A stretch of 43,868 nt of DNA from Saksenaea vasiformis B4078 (Eukaryota > Mucoromycota > Mucoromycetes > Mucorales > Saksenaeaceae), in NCBI GenBank assembly GCA_000697055.1, contig JNDT01002056.1:1-43868 (forward strand), given 5' to 3'. Below, one piece after another: positions 21,193-33,967 of the stretch. Position numbers and translations under genes: made by a program. Position 1 is the stretch's first letter; every line of letters begins with the position of its first letter. The notes below the pieces were generated by a model. That model was not told where the DNA came from, did not search any database, and saw only the letters and a program-made list of their open reading frames with translations.

Positions 21193-23322
21193 AGTTCACA
21201 GCAGTGACAATATATAACTTAACACCGTTCCAAAGTTTGCCACTGCATAGCAAGGAAGAGAAAAACTCGAGTAAAAGGCTGTGTGGCAGAATGGGTACAG
21301 TGTGTTTCCAAAAAGAGATGTCCCTGCGATGTCGTGCTTTCCAAATGCAGACATCGCCTCATCTATTTTTACTTTCCGCGCAAAAACGTTGCTTGTATAA
21401 TATATGTAGCGTGTTTTCAACGCTTTGCACACAAAGAAACAAGCAACACACAACGAATCATTTTTGTTGGCCTTACTTTAAAAGAAACTATCTCTACTGA
21501 AAATCCGTACATAGGATTGTCTGGAGAACGCCTATCCTCTGCTGTCCGCAGCTTTCCCCACCCCTAGCGAAATAGAACTCTCCGGAAAAATGATGTGTCG
21601 ATCCGAAGCTATGCAAAACAGATAGGCAAGGAAAAAAAAAAGAAGACACATTTGTTATGAAACGTCTGTCTGTGGTAAACGAAAAGGCTAAGCTAGCCTT
21701 TCCAAATTGAAAAGAAAAACACAGAGAGTTGGTGTAGCTTCAAGTGAATAGTGAGGATAGGATCCAAAAGATCCATGTGTTGGTTTGCAAATCGGAAAAC
21801 ACGATGAAGAAATATATGTAACTATAATTCTTTTTTCTTGTTACGCCCTTTTTGTATCATCCTGCTGCAAAGCAATGGATGCCTTGCTAAAAGAAGACCG
21901 CGCTTCCGTGATCTTGTTGATTATCATGGGAGCAAAAAAAAGAAAACAACACCTTGTTGTAGAACCAATCTCTTCTGCAGGCCTAATTAACATTTGTTTA
22001 AGAATTCCAAAGCTCGTCGAAAGAGAAAAGTTTAACATGTCACTGCTTTCAACTTGTTGAGCAAAAAAAGATAGGAAGTTATTATGTAGCGTACAGCAAA
22101 TTCCCCCCCCCCCCCTAATACACACACAGTGCTCACGATATATGGCTAGTGCATCCAACCAAAAAAAATCCCCCCGGAATTAATGGGTCATGCAGGCCGT
22201 CCCTGTATAAACCCAAGCCTATTGAGCCAGATATAGCCCTCCCGCCGAAAAGTCAATGGCTACGATTGTCTGCTGCTAGCGACACCTCTCTCTCTCTTTT
22301 GCATTCCGTTTCATGTCCCTTCGAGTGCATTCACTGGAAAGGAATGTAAGGTCTGCGTTCACATTTTGGTACGATATCTGCACGTTTCTTTTCGGTCCTT
22401 CTGTGTGTCGATTCATTATTGTTATGCCAAGATTTTCTGAACGTACGACATCCGACACCGAAAGTGTGACATTCATTCTCAACAGCATCAGCTGGATAGT
22501 CGATACTGAAAGGACACTAGACTGCAGTCGATGAGACGGTGTCTTTTTTTTTTCTTTTGGAAATGAAGGATGGCAGGTGATCTCCCATAGGAGTTGGCAA
22601 AAGCTGATAGGAGAACAAGCTGTCCTCATCTTTTAGGTTATGTCGGGTACTATTGTTGTTTGCGTCTGGAAAGGCGAGCCAGCAAGATTGCAAAATTTAC
22701 TAATGAAGAGTCAAGTATAGCTGAACGACGCGGGTTTAGTAGAGAGACACAGCTTTAGTAACGCTAGCACAATCTTTGTCTTTGAAATGTTGCAGTGAGG
22801 GCAACGATCTCGACCATCCGGCGATTGCGCGCCCTATGAGGGCAACGCAGAAAACGCCTATTGTCCTGCATACGTTGCTTATGAACCAAAGAGATGCGAA
22901 GACCCTGCAGCAGGGACGTAAGTGTTGTCCCAGTGAATCAATTCCACATTGTAGCTCGGATTCATTCAGGCGGCCAAAAAACTATGGTCTGCCCCTATCA
23001 ACTTTGCATTATGCATGTCACTGCGGGATTCCTATAGCTGGGATCCTGTTATAGTCGACTCTCGCGTTCAATGTCAAATCTCTGTTTTCAGTCCGCCAGC
23101 AGGAAAGGAAAGGAGTAATGATACGCAGACCCCATTCATTTGCTGTTTCAAGGGAACATGGCATGAAACATTTTTCCAAGGGGACTCTTATGTGCACGAA
23201 TCCTGGACCTGATATTATGTTCATCACCGTCACTGCCTTCCCTTTGTCGAGTGAACTATATAGGGACGAGGCGATTTTTATACAGCAGATCACGCTCAGA
23301 CGACCGATTGGATGCCGATGAG
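21193..23322. other. Gene-poor stretch
   Basis: No recognisable gene on either strand. Frames of up to about 117 codons exist (for example 22276-22629 minus, 22776-23054 plus) but are biased in composition, overlap one another and show no domain. A 13-base C run lies at 22103-22115. It probably contains decayed elements. Confidence 0.55.
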
Positions 23323-24100
23323 CTACATCATAGGTGATTCGTTCGTCCTAAATTCCGAAACAGGTTTTCGCTTGGGGCAAGGTTGTATTCGATATAGAAA
23401 TAAAATTTTGTTGACCAAATGTATTCTTTCACTACACGTCTGCCGTAATAATGACCGAACCATTTTTAACAACTTTCGTTGATCTTTGTCTTTAAAATGT
23501 TTCGCAAGTTTGAAAGGGAGATGCAACGCTCGATAAGTCCAATCAGCTATACCATTCATGGAATATTGATTGTCTTGTTGATTTCTGTAACTGAAAATCC
23601 AAGAAGATGATTCGATGGTTATGCGATCTGCAACCTCTTCCGGTGGCAAACCTATACGCTATCATTTTGGGTAAAAATAGGATGAGAGCCTTATTTGACA
23701 TGCAGTTTGTATCTCTTACCTATCATCTTTTTGCTCATCTATTCTCTGAATAAATCTTCAGGAGTATGTTTGGGAAAAAAAAAAAAAGAAAATAGGTTAT
23801 ATTTTCTTCTTGCTCAACGAGTTGTTGGCGACGCGTTTATTTGGTAACGTGATGGTTACCATGTGGTTCGGCTTCCGTACCCTCCGCGAAATTCTCACGG
23901 CGGAGTTGGTCGTTCCGAGTGTCAGTTCCCGGCCCTATAAGACATACGCACTGCGATAAAGAATAATCAATTGAGAGCAATGAACTACAGGACAATGACG
24001 CTATTGATGCAAACCAGAAAAAAGAAAGAAGAGAAAATACTAAAAAGCTGTAGAAAAGAAAGCAAAAGATGAGGAAACTACAAGTGAGGCGTGTAGCAAC
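23323..24100 (-). pseudogene. Decayed spliced gene of unknown family
   Basis: On the minus strand a 327-base open piece (23649-23323) has well-mixed composition, for example GIADWTYRALHLPFKLAKHF and KLLKMVRSLLRQT. Upstream, GTAAGA...TATAG would splice SKKMIG to LPPEEVADRIT in frame, but PEDLFRE just before it is cut by a TAG. Further upstream NDQLRRENFAEGTEAEPHGN runs into a TAA and then TRRQQLVEQEEN in the same frame. Several pieces of one frame interrupted by stops suggest a dead multi-exon gene. I do not recognise the family. Confidence 0.4.
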
Positions 24101-27100
24101 CACTTGCCTTGGAAGTGTGCCTTGCTATCTAATTGCATATTTAATCGTTAACAGATTTTGATTCTATAGTTTACTCGAAAACGCGGTATGGATGTAATAA
24201 GATGGTGTTTTGATGGCTTTCTACCTTCCAGAAGAAATTCCTGCGTGCGCATTTCGCTGCAACGATCTCTAAATCTATTTGTGATGAATGATCTTGTGCA
24301 TCCGAAGCTAAAGTTCCTCACAATGATTACAAATTCTGTCGCTACATCCTGGCGGCTTTCACATACGAAGCGTGCAATCAATAGCTTTCTGTAGATATCG
24401 GGGCGAATTACTGTATGTAACTCTTCAAAAAAAAAAAACAGGCAGATATCCGTGGTGTCTCTTTGTATAGACTGTATTATTGGGTTTCCCTGAAATGCAA
24501 CATTACTTTTTGCAAAAACTGCATTATTCTCCGCTGATCAATGTATCAGTTACATCAAGATGGGCAATCGTAATAACCATCTCCCCACTTTTGCTTATGA
24601 AGCTTTATCGAAACCATTAATACAATCTTTGGTATGTTCTTTTTGTGACGCTTCATTCGATCTGCTTTCCTACGTATAGATGCCGGACAACGTGTATAAT
24701 CAAACTACACACATCAGATGCGCAACATTGGACCAACATCAAGCACATAAGAAAACGGGCTGGGTCTCTGCGGTCGTTGAGGTGCCCACGTATGGGCTGG
24801 TGAAATCAGATTTGACGATTAACATGATGCCCGTGAAACCTTTGCATCCCATGTGGCTCACGAGGACAATTCACGGTGACTTGCGTCATGTTTAGTTCAA
24901 ATGCTTCACGACATCCATCCTGTTTATCAGCGTGATACGAATGATGCAATTAAGGTTGTATAACTAAAGATATGCATGTGAGTTAGCACGCTTGACGACA
25001 GACTCCGTCAAACAAGCAAATAAAAAGCATCATTATTTGTACGAGTCCTGAGTTACTGGAAGTACAGTTATACAGCAGAATGAGTGCTCCATCATTCAAC
25101 ATCCGTGATACCATTACATGCTAGAGGGAAGACGAATCAACTGATTCAAAGAAGTTTACCAGACGATCGAAAAAGTTATCAGACGGATGTTCAGACGCTT
25201 CGTTTCAGGTAGGTGATGCAATTTGAGACAATCCTATATATCTTACAGAGTGACATTGGCAGATATTAGAGTGAACACGCACTCAGAAATAAGTTGAAAG
25301 TACCTTTGTGGGGAATGCTTCACATCCTTAAGCTAGCTTTAACCAAGTCCCGTGAGGACAGGCGTCTTGGGCTTGTCGCAAACATCGGAATTGGACCATG
25401 GATCAATCGCACCACGGCATATGGTGGGATAGAACTCTTACAACGGTATCGACGTCCATCCATTTCTAGTGGATCAATGCCGTCACCCCAATCAGCAACT
25501 CTCAAAGAAGCAACTGGTTGTCAACATTTTTATCCTGGCCTTTTTTCCTACTTGTGCTTATGTCCTTAATTCAACGAATGCCGTGCTCCATGCCCATTAT
25601 TTGATATTCGCAGCTCCGTGGACGGAGGGTGATCTCCTAAGCTACCGTACTACGAATTCACATGCAACATTCACGTGTAATAACAAATTGCAAATGATTA
25701 AGGCAATTTTAGTCCTTCAATAAATAAACACCGTGAACGATAAGTACATCACCATTTATGAGAATAGCTGAATTAGGCACGGCGTAATAGAAGCCAAACT
25801 TTTCCACACCATCCGGAATTCGGAGAACCAATCGTCTTTCGAAGAGAATTATGAATCATTCGAGAGGAACGAGTATCACAATGTTTTATTGTCTGGTATC
25901 TGGTGTCAATTAACGTTTCTAACAGATGAGTCGAAAATCTAAAAAAAAAAGTCGAGGCTTTGAGTGTTACTTGGATGTCTTCTTGGGTTGTTTATTTATT
26001 TTGTTTTCTAATTGTCCTAATCATCATATTTGCTGTGGTATCTCAACGACAGTAACAAATAAAAAAGCCAGATGCTAATATATTTATTTAGTTTCATTGG
26101 AATGATCGTTTTTCGGATCTTCTTCCCGGGTAACGATCCCTCTGTGCTTTAGACCTTAGTGATGATTCTCTGAGTAGTGATGAGATATATTCGAGGTCTC
26201 AACAGAGAAATTTGCCTCTATAAAGCCACATAGTTCGATTTTGAGGTGGGAACCCTGTGGTAGGACAGTACGTCGTAGATCAGCAGGTGCGAGGACCGGC
26301 TTTCATGAAATAGATGACATCAGCGCAGTTAACTGTCATATCCTAACTAACAATATCCTTTTGAGGATGAAAACTGCCAGTCGCTTATACAGGTGGTAGC
26401 GGAGGTGTGCCGCTTATCTCAGAAAGGAGTGTACAGCGTTCGTTTAAATGACCACCATCACTTCCCGATTTTGGAATATTTGTAGGTCGACGTCGTTACA
26501 TTGGACCTTCAAGCAAAGGTGATAACAAATTGTTTCGATAGTTTATGTAAATGTGATGATGGCTAATATATCCATGTGGATTCTTCGTTGCAACAAGCGG
26601 CTATTATATGCCAATTGTATTATGTAGGAAATTGCGTACCTTTTTGTATCGTCGAACTTCGAGTCTAATCCTATCGCTGCTTTCCCCTGTGAAACATAAC
26701 AGCATCATAGACCGGCATTTTCTACCATGGAACTCTGTTTGCGTCGGGAATATACTACCGGAAGGCAGACACGATTGAGACGAATCAAGTTCATCAAATT
26801 AGAAAGAGATCATGCACAAGGAAACGGACGAGTAAAACCATAATCCATGGTGACCAACCTACTTCCCCCCCCCTGCACGGGCATTGAGATCCATCCCGGA
26901 GTCACGCTGGGATTCACTGATTTTTTTATGATTTTTTGTTTTGGCTGTGGTGATGGGAAGAGAAGAAGAATCCATCACCTCAAGCAACAACAAACAGAAG
27001 CATTGTTTGTCGATGAACAAACATAGAATCTTGGCTACGAAAGAAACGGGCGGAGTTGATAGATGGATTGGCGGAGTTGGAGGAGAGGCTGCTGCTGCTG

Positions 27101-27700
27101 CTGCTGCTTTCTGCAACATACAGAAGCATGGATCGTCAGCAAACACTCATATAACCGTGCACAGACGTATATCCAGATCAGACTTTCCATGGTGGAAACA
27201 GCATGACTGATGGTAAGGATGGTAGTACCAGAAAGGACCACTTCTATCTTCTGCCACGTTTGAAACGATGCATCACATGAAGTTCCAGAGAACATCAAAA
27301 GGTAGGTTTAGATGGAATAGATAATCAATACAATTGAGTATTTAGATTATATGACGTTTATTGAAGTATAGTAGTCAGAGCGTAGAGAGCATCACGGTGA
27401 CTGTACCAGAAATTCAGTTCGAGGCACAAGGTAAGGTAAATATACGTTTGATCTAGGCACAGTAAAAAGAAATATCGGTCACCCTTTTCACATTGGCTGG
27501 ATTGTGTTATTCAACATGTCTTAACCCGAGCTCTCTTATTTGTCCACAAAATCATCTCAATCTTTTTTAAGAAAGTGGGGTTCCTGCTGACATCATTAAC
27601 TGCGAGCTGTGCACGAATTTGCTTTTTTTTTCTGCACTTAACGCTTCGCCGTGACGGACCCGCAACCGATAATTATTTTGCACTTTTTCTTCCATCAATT
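24101..27700. other. Gene-poor stretch and DCAF7-like gene promoter
   Basis: One possible small spliced frame is annotated separately (24560-24895). Otherwise there are only short, overlapping frames. A (GCT)n run at about 27090-27107 creates a poly-Ala/poly-Gln shadow in both strands. A 13-residue-scale A run occurs near 24428. Nothing else could be supported. Confidence 0.55.
24560..24895 (+). CDS. Possible small two-exon protein, unknown
   Basis: ATG at 24560 opens 24 codons ending at 24631. A 48-nt GTATGT...TAG intron (24632-24679) then joins in frame to 71 further codons ending at 24895, giving 95 aa. The composition is balanced (LSKPLIQSL, GWVSAVVEVPTYGLVKSD) and the donor is consensus. 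There is no recognised domain, no support for expression, and the surroundings are decayed, so this could equally be a remnant of a larger gene. Confidence 0.25.
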
Positions 27701-29215
27701 ATGCCGCTGCCTGTTCAAAATGTCGAAACTCGCAACGGAGGGCATGTGCAGCATGAGAAAGAAATATATCAGTATGATGCTCCATGGCCAATCTATGCTA
27801 TGGATTGGAGCAAAGTACCAACGGAAAAGGAGGGTTTTCGATTAGCTATTGGAAGCTTTATGGAAGACCATGCCAACAAGGTAAGTTCAGCGGTTTCTAC
27901 TTTCTAGGTTCCTGATGTTATGTCGTCTACACAAAAAGTTGCAAGTGATCACGCGGACAGATTTGGTCGCAAATGAAACAATACTACGAGCAGGGCAGCC
28001 GGACTTCTTACCGTTGGCAGAAGTGGATTCTCATTATCCCATCACCAAAGTGCTCTGGGAGCCTCGGAGGGTGAGCGATCAGATATTAGAGAATGATAAG
28101 GGGTTCTGATTTTCCTTACCTCAAGAGTTCAAGAAACTCTGATATCCTGGTCACATCGTCCGACGTTTTACGGCTGTGGGAACTAGTGGACAATCCAGGC
28201 TACGGCCGGCATAACAGTAACACAATTGGATCCAGACATGTTAGCGAACCTTATCGACAATCCCTTGTGAAACGTTCCGAGCTCGTCAACGTAAGCGTGA
28301 GAGAGAGAGAGAGAGAGATCCATAGTGGCAGTAGATCAACTGAAGATGCTAGGTTAAGCAAAGTGATTTTTGCGCACCGCTGACTTCATTCGACTGGAAC
28401 GAAGTTGATCCGTCCTTAGTTGTCACAGCTAGTATCGATACAACGTGTACAGTGTGGAATATTGAAACATGCCAGGCAAAGACCCAACTTATTGCGCACG
28501 ACCGAGATGTCTATGATGTGGCTTTCAGACATGGTACGGCCGACGTGTTTGCTAGTGTAGGAGCAGACGGCAGTGTGCGATTGTTTGATCTAAGGTAATT
28601 TGTGGAGAAAGAAGTTCAAAAAGAAGAAAAAAAGATCTGATTGGGAACCTCAAGGGCTTTGGAACACTCGACCATTGTATACGAAGCGCCGCCAACGCCG
28701 ACAAATCATGGACAATTCTCTTCGGTCATCAGTGAGGGATCACCTCCATTACTCCGACTACAGTTCAACCGAATTAATCATGATCTACTTGCGACTTTTC
28801 ATATGGACTCAGACACAGTACAAATCCTAGATATCCGCTATCCGGGCGTGCCTGTCGCAGAATTAACAAAGAGCCATCGAAGCAACGTCAACTGTTTTAG
28901 CTGGTCGCCTAGCCATCCCGAACATATTTGTACAGGAGGTAAAATGGAAAAATGAACGATGTCATCGTTTTTATGTGCTCATTTATCCGAATTCAAGGTG
29001 ACGATGCACAAGTCCTGGTATGGGATATCCATCAGAAATCACCGGCCAACACAAGACATCGGACACACCCGCGGAACCGACCTCAGAACGTAATTCAAGG
29101 CCCTGCTCTGCGTTACGTGGCCGAATCTGAAATCAACGCGCTAAGCTGGAGTCAGAGTTTACCCATGTGGATATCTATCGGTTTGGGAAGGACGGTGCAG
29201 ACGCTCCGGGTATAA
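27701..29215 (+). CDS. DCAF7: WD40-repeat protein, DCAF7/WDR68 (HAN11) orthologue
   Basis: DCAF7 is a beta-propeller scaffold that binds DYRK kinases and acts as a CUL4-DDB1 substrate receptor. Exons 27701-27880, 27939-28070, 28126-28290, 28353-28594, 28655-28938 and 28998-29215 join in frame to about 406 aa (human form about 342). Hallmarks are [10 protein letters not shown] at the N-terminus, [83 protein letters not shown], and a C-terminus ending LRV. The exon 4 start could be 28353 or 28359, a two-residue ambiguity. Intron 3 contains a GA microsatellite next to its donor. Extra residues relative to the animal protein lie around [16 protein letters not shown] and [13 protein letters not shown]. 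The ATG at 27701 fits the family N-terminus; upstream in-frame codons are T-rich. Confidence 0.95.
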
Positions 29216-32200
29216 ACACAAAAAGAAAACACACGCACACACAAAAAAAAAAGAGCTGTTTCTCTCTATTTTATTCTTCCAATTCCGAGAGTTCGATCGA
29301 GTCGCGTTAGGCAAGTTCGGATGCAATGCATTAAGTAACAAGTATATAATCAGGGCTGGCTCCTTATGTTGTTGATTTAATGTGTTGTTCTCATGTTCCT
29401 ATGCAACCACCAACTTGTGAGAACTCTTATGTCTGTGAATGGAATCGGAGGAACAAAATGTGGTCTTAATGACACTTTTTTGTTTAATGCAGCGGGAATA
29501 AATGGGAGCCATAAAGTGAAAAATAAAGACATTAGTATGTATTTGCCTTAGTATAACGATCCTGTGATCTTCGAGAGAAATTTCGAGACATTGATTGAAC
29601 TGGGACAATCTCAGAAGACAAATCAATTCTTTGCGGTGTTCCACATCCAAGCTAAATTACGTGCTACTAAGTTGTGCGGCACAGCCCCTATGCTTCTCAC
29701 ATTTCCATTGTTCTCCATTGCCGATGGCAACATACTACAAAAAGATATATTGACCAATAACGCAGTTGTCACCCTTGTTTAATCAATTCTCAGCAACCGT
29801 CCCACGTTCTGCCTAAATCATTATGCACTTTTTTTAATGGTAATGCTCATAACTTTGTCCCTTCATTGACCTACCATATAAGACAATCGTTTTATCCATC
29901 TCCGCTTATGAATCTTTTTTTTTTCATCATCATTTGAAACCAAACTGTCATCCTACCTTTATCCAGATTCAATGGATCACTTTTTATTTTCTGGAAAAAA
30001 TAAAAAAAAAAGATTGCAGCTGTAATCCATTTCGCAACGGCATGCGGCAAGCATCCGTTCGACGTTGTTCTTGTGGGGAACGTATTCCCATAAAAGGCAG
30101 CTGATTGTCCCCGTGCCAACCTGTAACATGGAAGAGTTTCTGCATATGCACTGACAAAGAGCCAGTATGAGAACCCAGGGAAAGAAGCCAGTTATGCCAG
30201 CTGCTACTTTATTCGTTTCATCCTGAAATGGCTGCTATTGTCACGTCGTTGATTTTAAGATATCTTATTTGCCGAATCCATCTACGGCACCTGATAAAAG
30301 GGTTCGTGCATTTGGACATTTGCAGTGGAACGTGCAGCTATATGATTTTTTGCTAGGGTTATTGATGCTGGAGGCTACCTTTGTGGCATCTCTATATAGC
30401 TATACTACTTCTCACATCTATGCAATATTTCGGGAAACGTACAAGAACAATGTCATGTTATCCCTACAGATCACCTTGTTACACATTAACATGGCCCTAT
30501 ATAGATTGTGTCTATACCAAAGAAAGATGTAGACTCGAAATGGTAGTGATTCAGCATCTGCGACTGTAGACCGTGCAAATTTGCCCGTGGACGTTTAAGA
30601 CTCGACAGCTCCGAACAGCGAAAAAAAAAAAAAAATGGCATGGAAGGGTCTGGTGTAGTACAATAAACTACATTTGACCTGGAGCCGGGAGCATGTCTAC
30701 TGCGATATGGTAATAGTTGTATTGTGCATCGCTATAAATTTTTTTTTTGTTCTCCAGGTATTTCGACTCGATAGTAGCTATAGAAAGACGTCTTTCTCCC
30801 TAAACTGGCCTATACTCCGCGATCACTTGATTACGCCATAGAAATCCTTGGTAATATAGTAGATTTTTCTTTTTCTTTTTTTTTTCTACTTAGCCCCCAA
30901 GTTGCATAAGTATGGCGACTGTTTGCATCGTTCATTTACATGCTTACTTGTATATCACTTGGAACAGGAGTACTTTCTGTTAGATAGGTTACTTTCCGTT
31001 TATCTGCGCGCAGTACTCATCAGTCTAACATCACAGACATCCGATCCGCTACGATATCACTAGAGGCTTTTTTGCGCTGCATACCGCGAAGCGTACATTT
31101 CATTGGCTTAGACTAGACGAGTGTTGCAAATTTAAAATGTTCGGATAAGGTTTAGGTTGTACGGAGCTGCAATTACAAAAAAGGAATCGAAACAACATTG
31201 AATCTGCTGGGAACGTATCCGAGTAAAAGATCTATCGAACGTCGCCGCATTGCAATACATTACCGCGTTCACATATTGGACCTTTAGCCGGATCTTCTTC
31301 GGTCTTATCTTGTCTGCGTGGTAATAGCTTTCAATGACGTAGAGGAACGTTTCCGTCAGTGGAAGGAAAGAACAAAAAGAATTCTGACAGATAACGTGCT
31401 CTCTGTCCTCTATCTAATTAGAATAATCGATCAAGAAGGAAAACACAAATGGGCTACATAAATCATTTACGAACAAACACTTACAATCTCACACCAAAAT
31501 AAAGAATCCCACAGGTGTTCTTGCTCGAAGTGCCACCGTCTTCTCATTCTCAAACGCTCCAGTACAACACAACGTGTGACGACAATTCCTGCTCATATGC
31601 TGATGGATCCGTAGCTATGTACGAAGGAATGACTTGCGTGCGCATTTAGGCTTTGTGTAAGTCTATTGTAACGAAAAAGCTATATTTAGCTTATGTTTTT
31701 GTTTGTTGTTTGAAACATGGAACTTACTTTTGCATTAACCTCCTTGCCTATCCTACGTGTCGATGAGATCTATAACAGGTTCTTCTTCTTCTACGATGCA
31801 GTACTCTTTCAGATGCATCCTTCTAAATGGCTACTACAAGTTTTCGTGATGACAACGCGGTATTTCAATAATATGTTTTTAGGGGAATCCTGGCGTGTGA
31901 TGAGCAAAAAGATAGAGGAGCACAGCTGCACAATTCAGCCGTGTTTCAATGGACACTCGCACAAATGTTGCAATTCGCCATGTACAAAGTGTACGTGTGT
32001 ATCTCTTGTACTTCAGACAACTTTTTCTCAGGCATGCTATCCGATAAGTTGGACAAGTTTATTTGCGTGAATTTCACGAGATTACCCTGCAGATGTGAAG
32101 CCACCAAACTCAACCAGACTTCACACCAATGGTGTTCGAGCGATCACATTGGCCCCCGGCCCATGTCGGTGAAATTTTTCTGTATCCGATAAATGTCTGA

Positions 32201-32722
32201 ACAGTCCTCTGCGGTTTTGCCGATCGTGATCTATCGGACTTGAGTCATAAAAAGAAGGAAGGGTTGTCATTCGCCGTTTGATAGTGGGTATTTTAGACAT
32301 CATTATACCTACTGTGTATGATGAGATGTTGTTTTTTTGCCAAGTCCGAGATATGTGTGTGTCACTCCAAATAATAAACAAAGCATCATGCGATAATCAT
32401 TGGTTCAGCTATTGACACACTGATGATGAACCACATTATACTGCCTATACATAGTCTTAATCGGGATTCAGGTACATCGTTACACATAAAATCGATCAGC
32501 AGCAGCAGCAACAGTGAAGTGACACAAGTTCTCTTTGAACTCCCCCATTTTGTGATCCTGTCAACCAAGATTATTTCTATTGAGCCAAATTACAGAAAGA
32601 AATTTACTATTAATAGTAGTAGTTTGTAAGGGTGCTTTGTCTCTGACAGATTTTTACTAATAATAAAACAAAAGGGAAGGGAATGGGAAATGTGTAAATT
32701 AGATAGATTCCTTCATTGCCCT
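29216..32722. other. Gene-poor stretch
   Basis: About 3.5 kb without a recognisable gene or RNA. A 72-codon + frame at 29564-29782 (RNFETLIELGQSQKTNQFFA) and a 117-codon + frame at 31717-32070 have ordinary-looking composition but no domain, start context or splice partner that I can defend. A/T homopolymers occur throughout. It may contain old mobile DNA. Confidence 0.5.
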
Positions 32723-33898
32723 CTAAGCAGTGTGTGTCGCTTTCTGGTGGTGCTTCACGGTTGCGGTGGCATCGGTATTGTCGGTATGGTTAGGAGGGAG
32801 TCTGAACTTCTTGGAGTCGGCGGGCTTTCCATGCTTTTCCTTAGCATGTTCCTTAGCCTTCTTGGAGACTTTGGTGTTCTTTCCCTTAGACTTGTGCTTG
32901 GGCTCTTCGACGATCTTTCCGGACTTCTTCAATTCTTCAATGAGCAATTGCTTGGGAGTCTTCTTGTGGTCCTTGGAGAAACTCTTGACGGGGGCATCAT
33001 CACCATCAAGGTCAGTCAAAAGGGCTTTAGCGGCAGCCTTGAGGTCAACATCGGCAAGGGCTCTGATAGCAGCACGGGCACAAGCCTGAGCAGCGACATT
33101 GACGTCGAGGTCGGCATCAACGCGAATGGTAAAGAAGAAGGGAACATTCACTTCGACATCATGAAGATGAGCGTGAAGAGCAGTCTTGAAGAAACCCTTA
33201 AGGTCGGTCTCAATCTTGGGCAATTCAACCTTGAGTTTGGAGACAACCTGGGCCTCAACGTCCATGAGGAGCTTGAGCAATTCTCTCTCAAAGAAAACTT
33301 GCTTGCCAGTAAGTCTGCGCTTCAATTTGGCGTCAATATCAGCGTAGACATTAGCCTGGACGTCAGCATCAACTCTGGCTTCGGCCTTGACTAGAAGATA
33401 CAAATGTTAAGACAACTTGGAAAGACGAAACGAAAACTTTGTTCTACTTACTCTTCAAACCCTTCAGAGCAGCAGATTGAATGGCGCTAATCTGGGCGTT
33501 GCCAACCTTGATCAAACCACCGAGAATTGAGACATGAATGTTAAGACTAGCTTTAACTTGTTCGGTAATCTGGAAGACAATGATAATTGAGTTCAATTGC
33601 ATCGGTACACGGATGAATTAGTTTAACGTACCTCGCCAGTAATGCTTGTGAGAATATCAGCCTTGACCTTGGCCTTAACGGCACCCATGATCTTTACGCG
33701 CAAATCCTCATCAGCCTTGACAGGGAAGGTAGTACGCTTGATTAGGTTAGAGTAATGGATATAACTGGGAGGGCCGGTCTTGGTGGTATTGCGCTGGACG
33801 CCGGCAACGACCTTTGTGGAGGTATAAGCGGTGGGTGCGGCCGAGCAGGTGAAGGCCAGGAAGCCGAGAAGCAACAAAAATACAGATCGTAACTGCAT
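32723..33898 (-). CDS. Secreted Ala/Asp/Lys-rich protein with signal peptide
   Basis: Predicted extracellular or wall-associated protein of 350 aa, family not recognised. Minus-strand exons are 33898-33632, 33569-33452 and 33390-32723, with introns of 62 and 61 nt (GTACGT and GTAAGT donors). The N-terminus MQLRSVFLLLLGFLAFTCSA is a clear signal peptide, with cleavage likely at SA-AP. The mature part repeats short amphipathic V-x-A-D motifs (KAKVKADI, ARVDADVQANVYADIDAK, RVDADLDVNVAAQA). The last ~80 residues are a hydrophilic Lys-rich tail (KHKSKGKNTKVSKKAKEHAK) with His near the end. The ATG at 33898 was chosen over an in-frame TTG. A TATA box lies 63 bases upstream. No Cys-rich or enzymatic motif is seen. 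Confidence 0.86.
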
Positions 33899-33960
33899 TG
33901 AGGACAAGAAGGAAAGGAAAGGAGCGGTATGGAAATCGAAAGAACGTAACCTGTGGGGTC

Positions 33961-33967
33961 TTTATAT
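33961..33967 (-). promoter_or_regulatory. TATA box of the secreted-protein gene
   Basis: On the minus strand the sequence reads ATATAAA followed by GACCCC, 63 bases upstream of the ATG at 33898. This is a plausible distance for a short 5' UTR. The other genes in the window lack so clear a TATA element. Confidence 0.55.

Noticed and set aside
22103..22115. A 13-base C run as a functional element.
   Set aside because: An isolated homopolymer with no structure around it; it may be a simple slippage product or a sequencing artefact.
26150..26190. GTGATGA and CTGA boxes resembling a C/D snoRNA.
   Set aside because: The C-like and D-like boxes are only a few bases apart, leaving no guide region, and no terminal stem is visible.
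27035..27298. A poly-Gln/poly-Ala frame around the GCT run on either strand.
   Set aside because: The frames arise from the trinucleotide run; flanking residues show no domain and the strands conflict.
32690..33394. A 234-codon open frame on the + strand.
   Set aside because: It is the antisense shadow of the last exon of the secreted-protein gene, open because Lys/Ala/Asp codons lack antisense stops.
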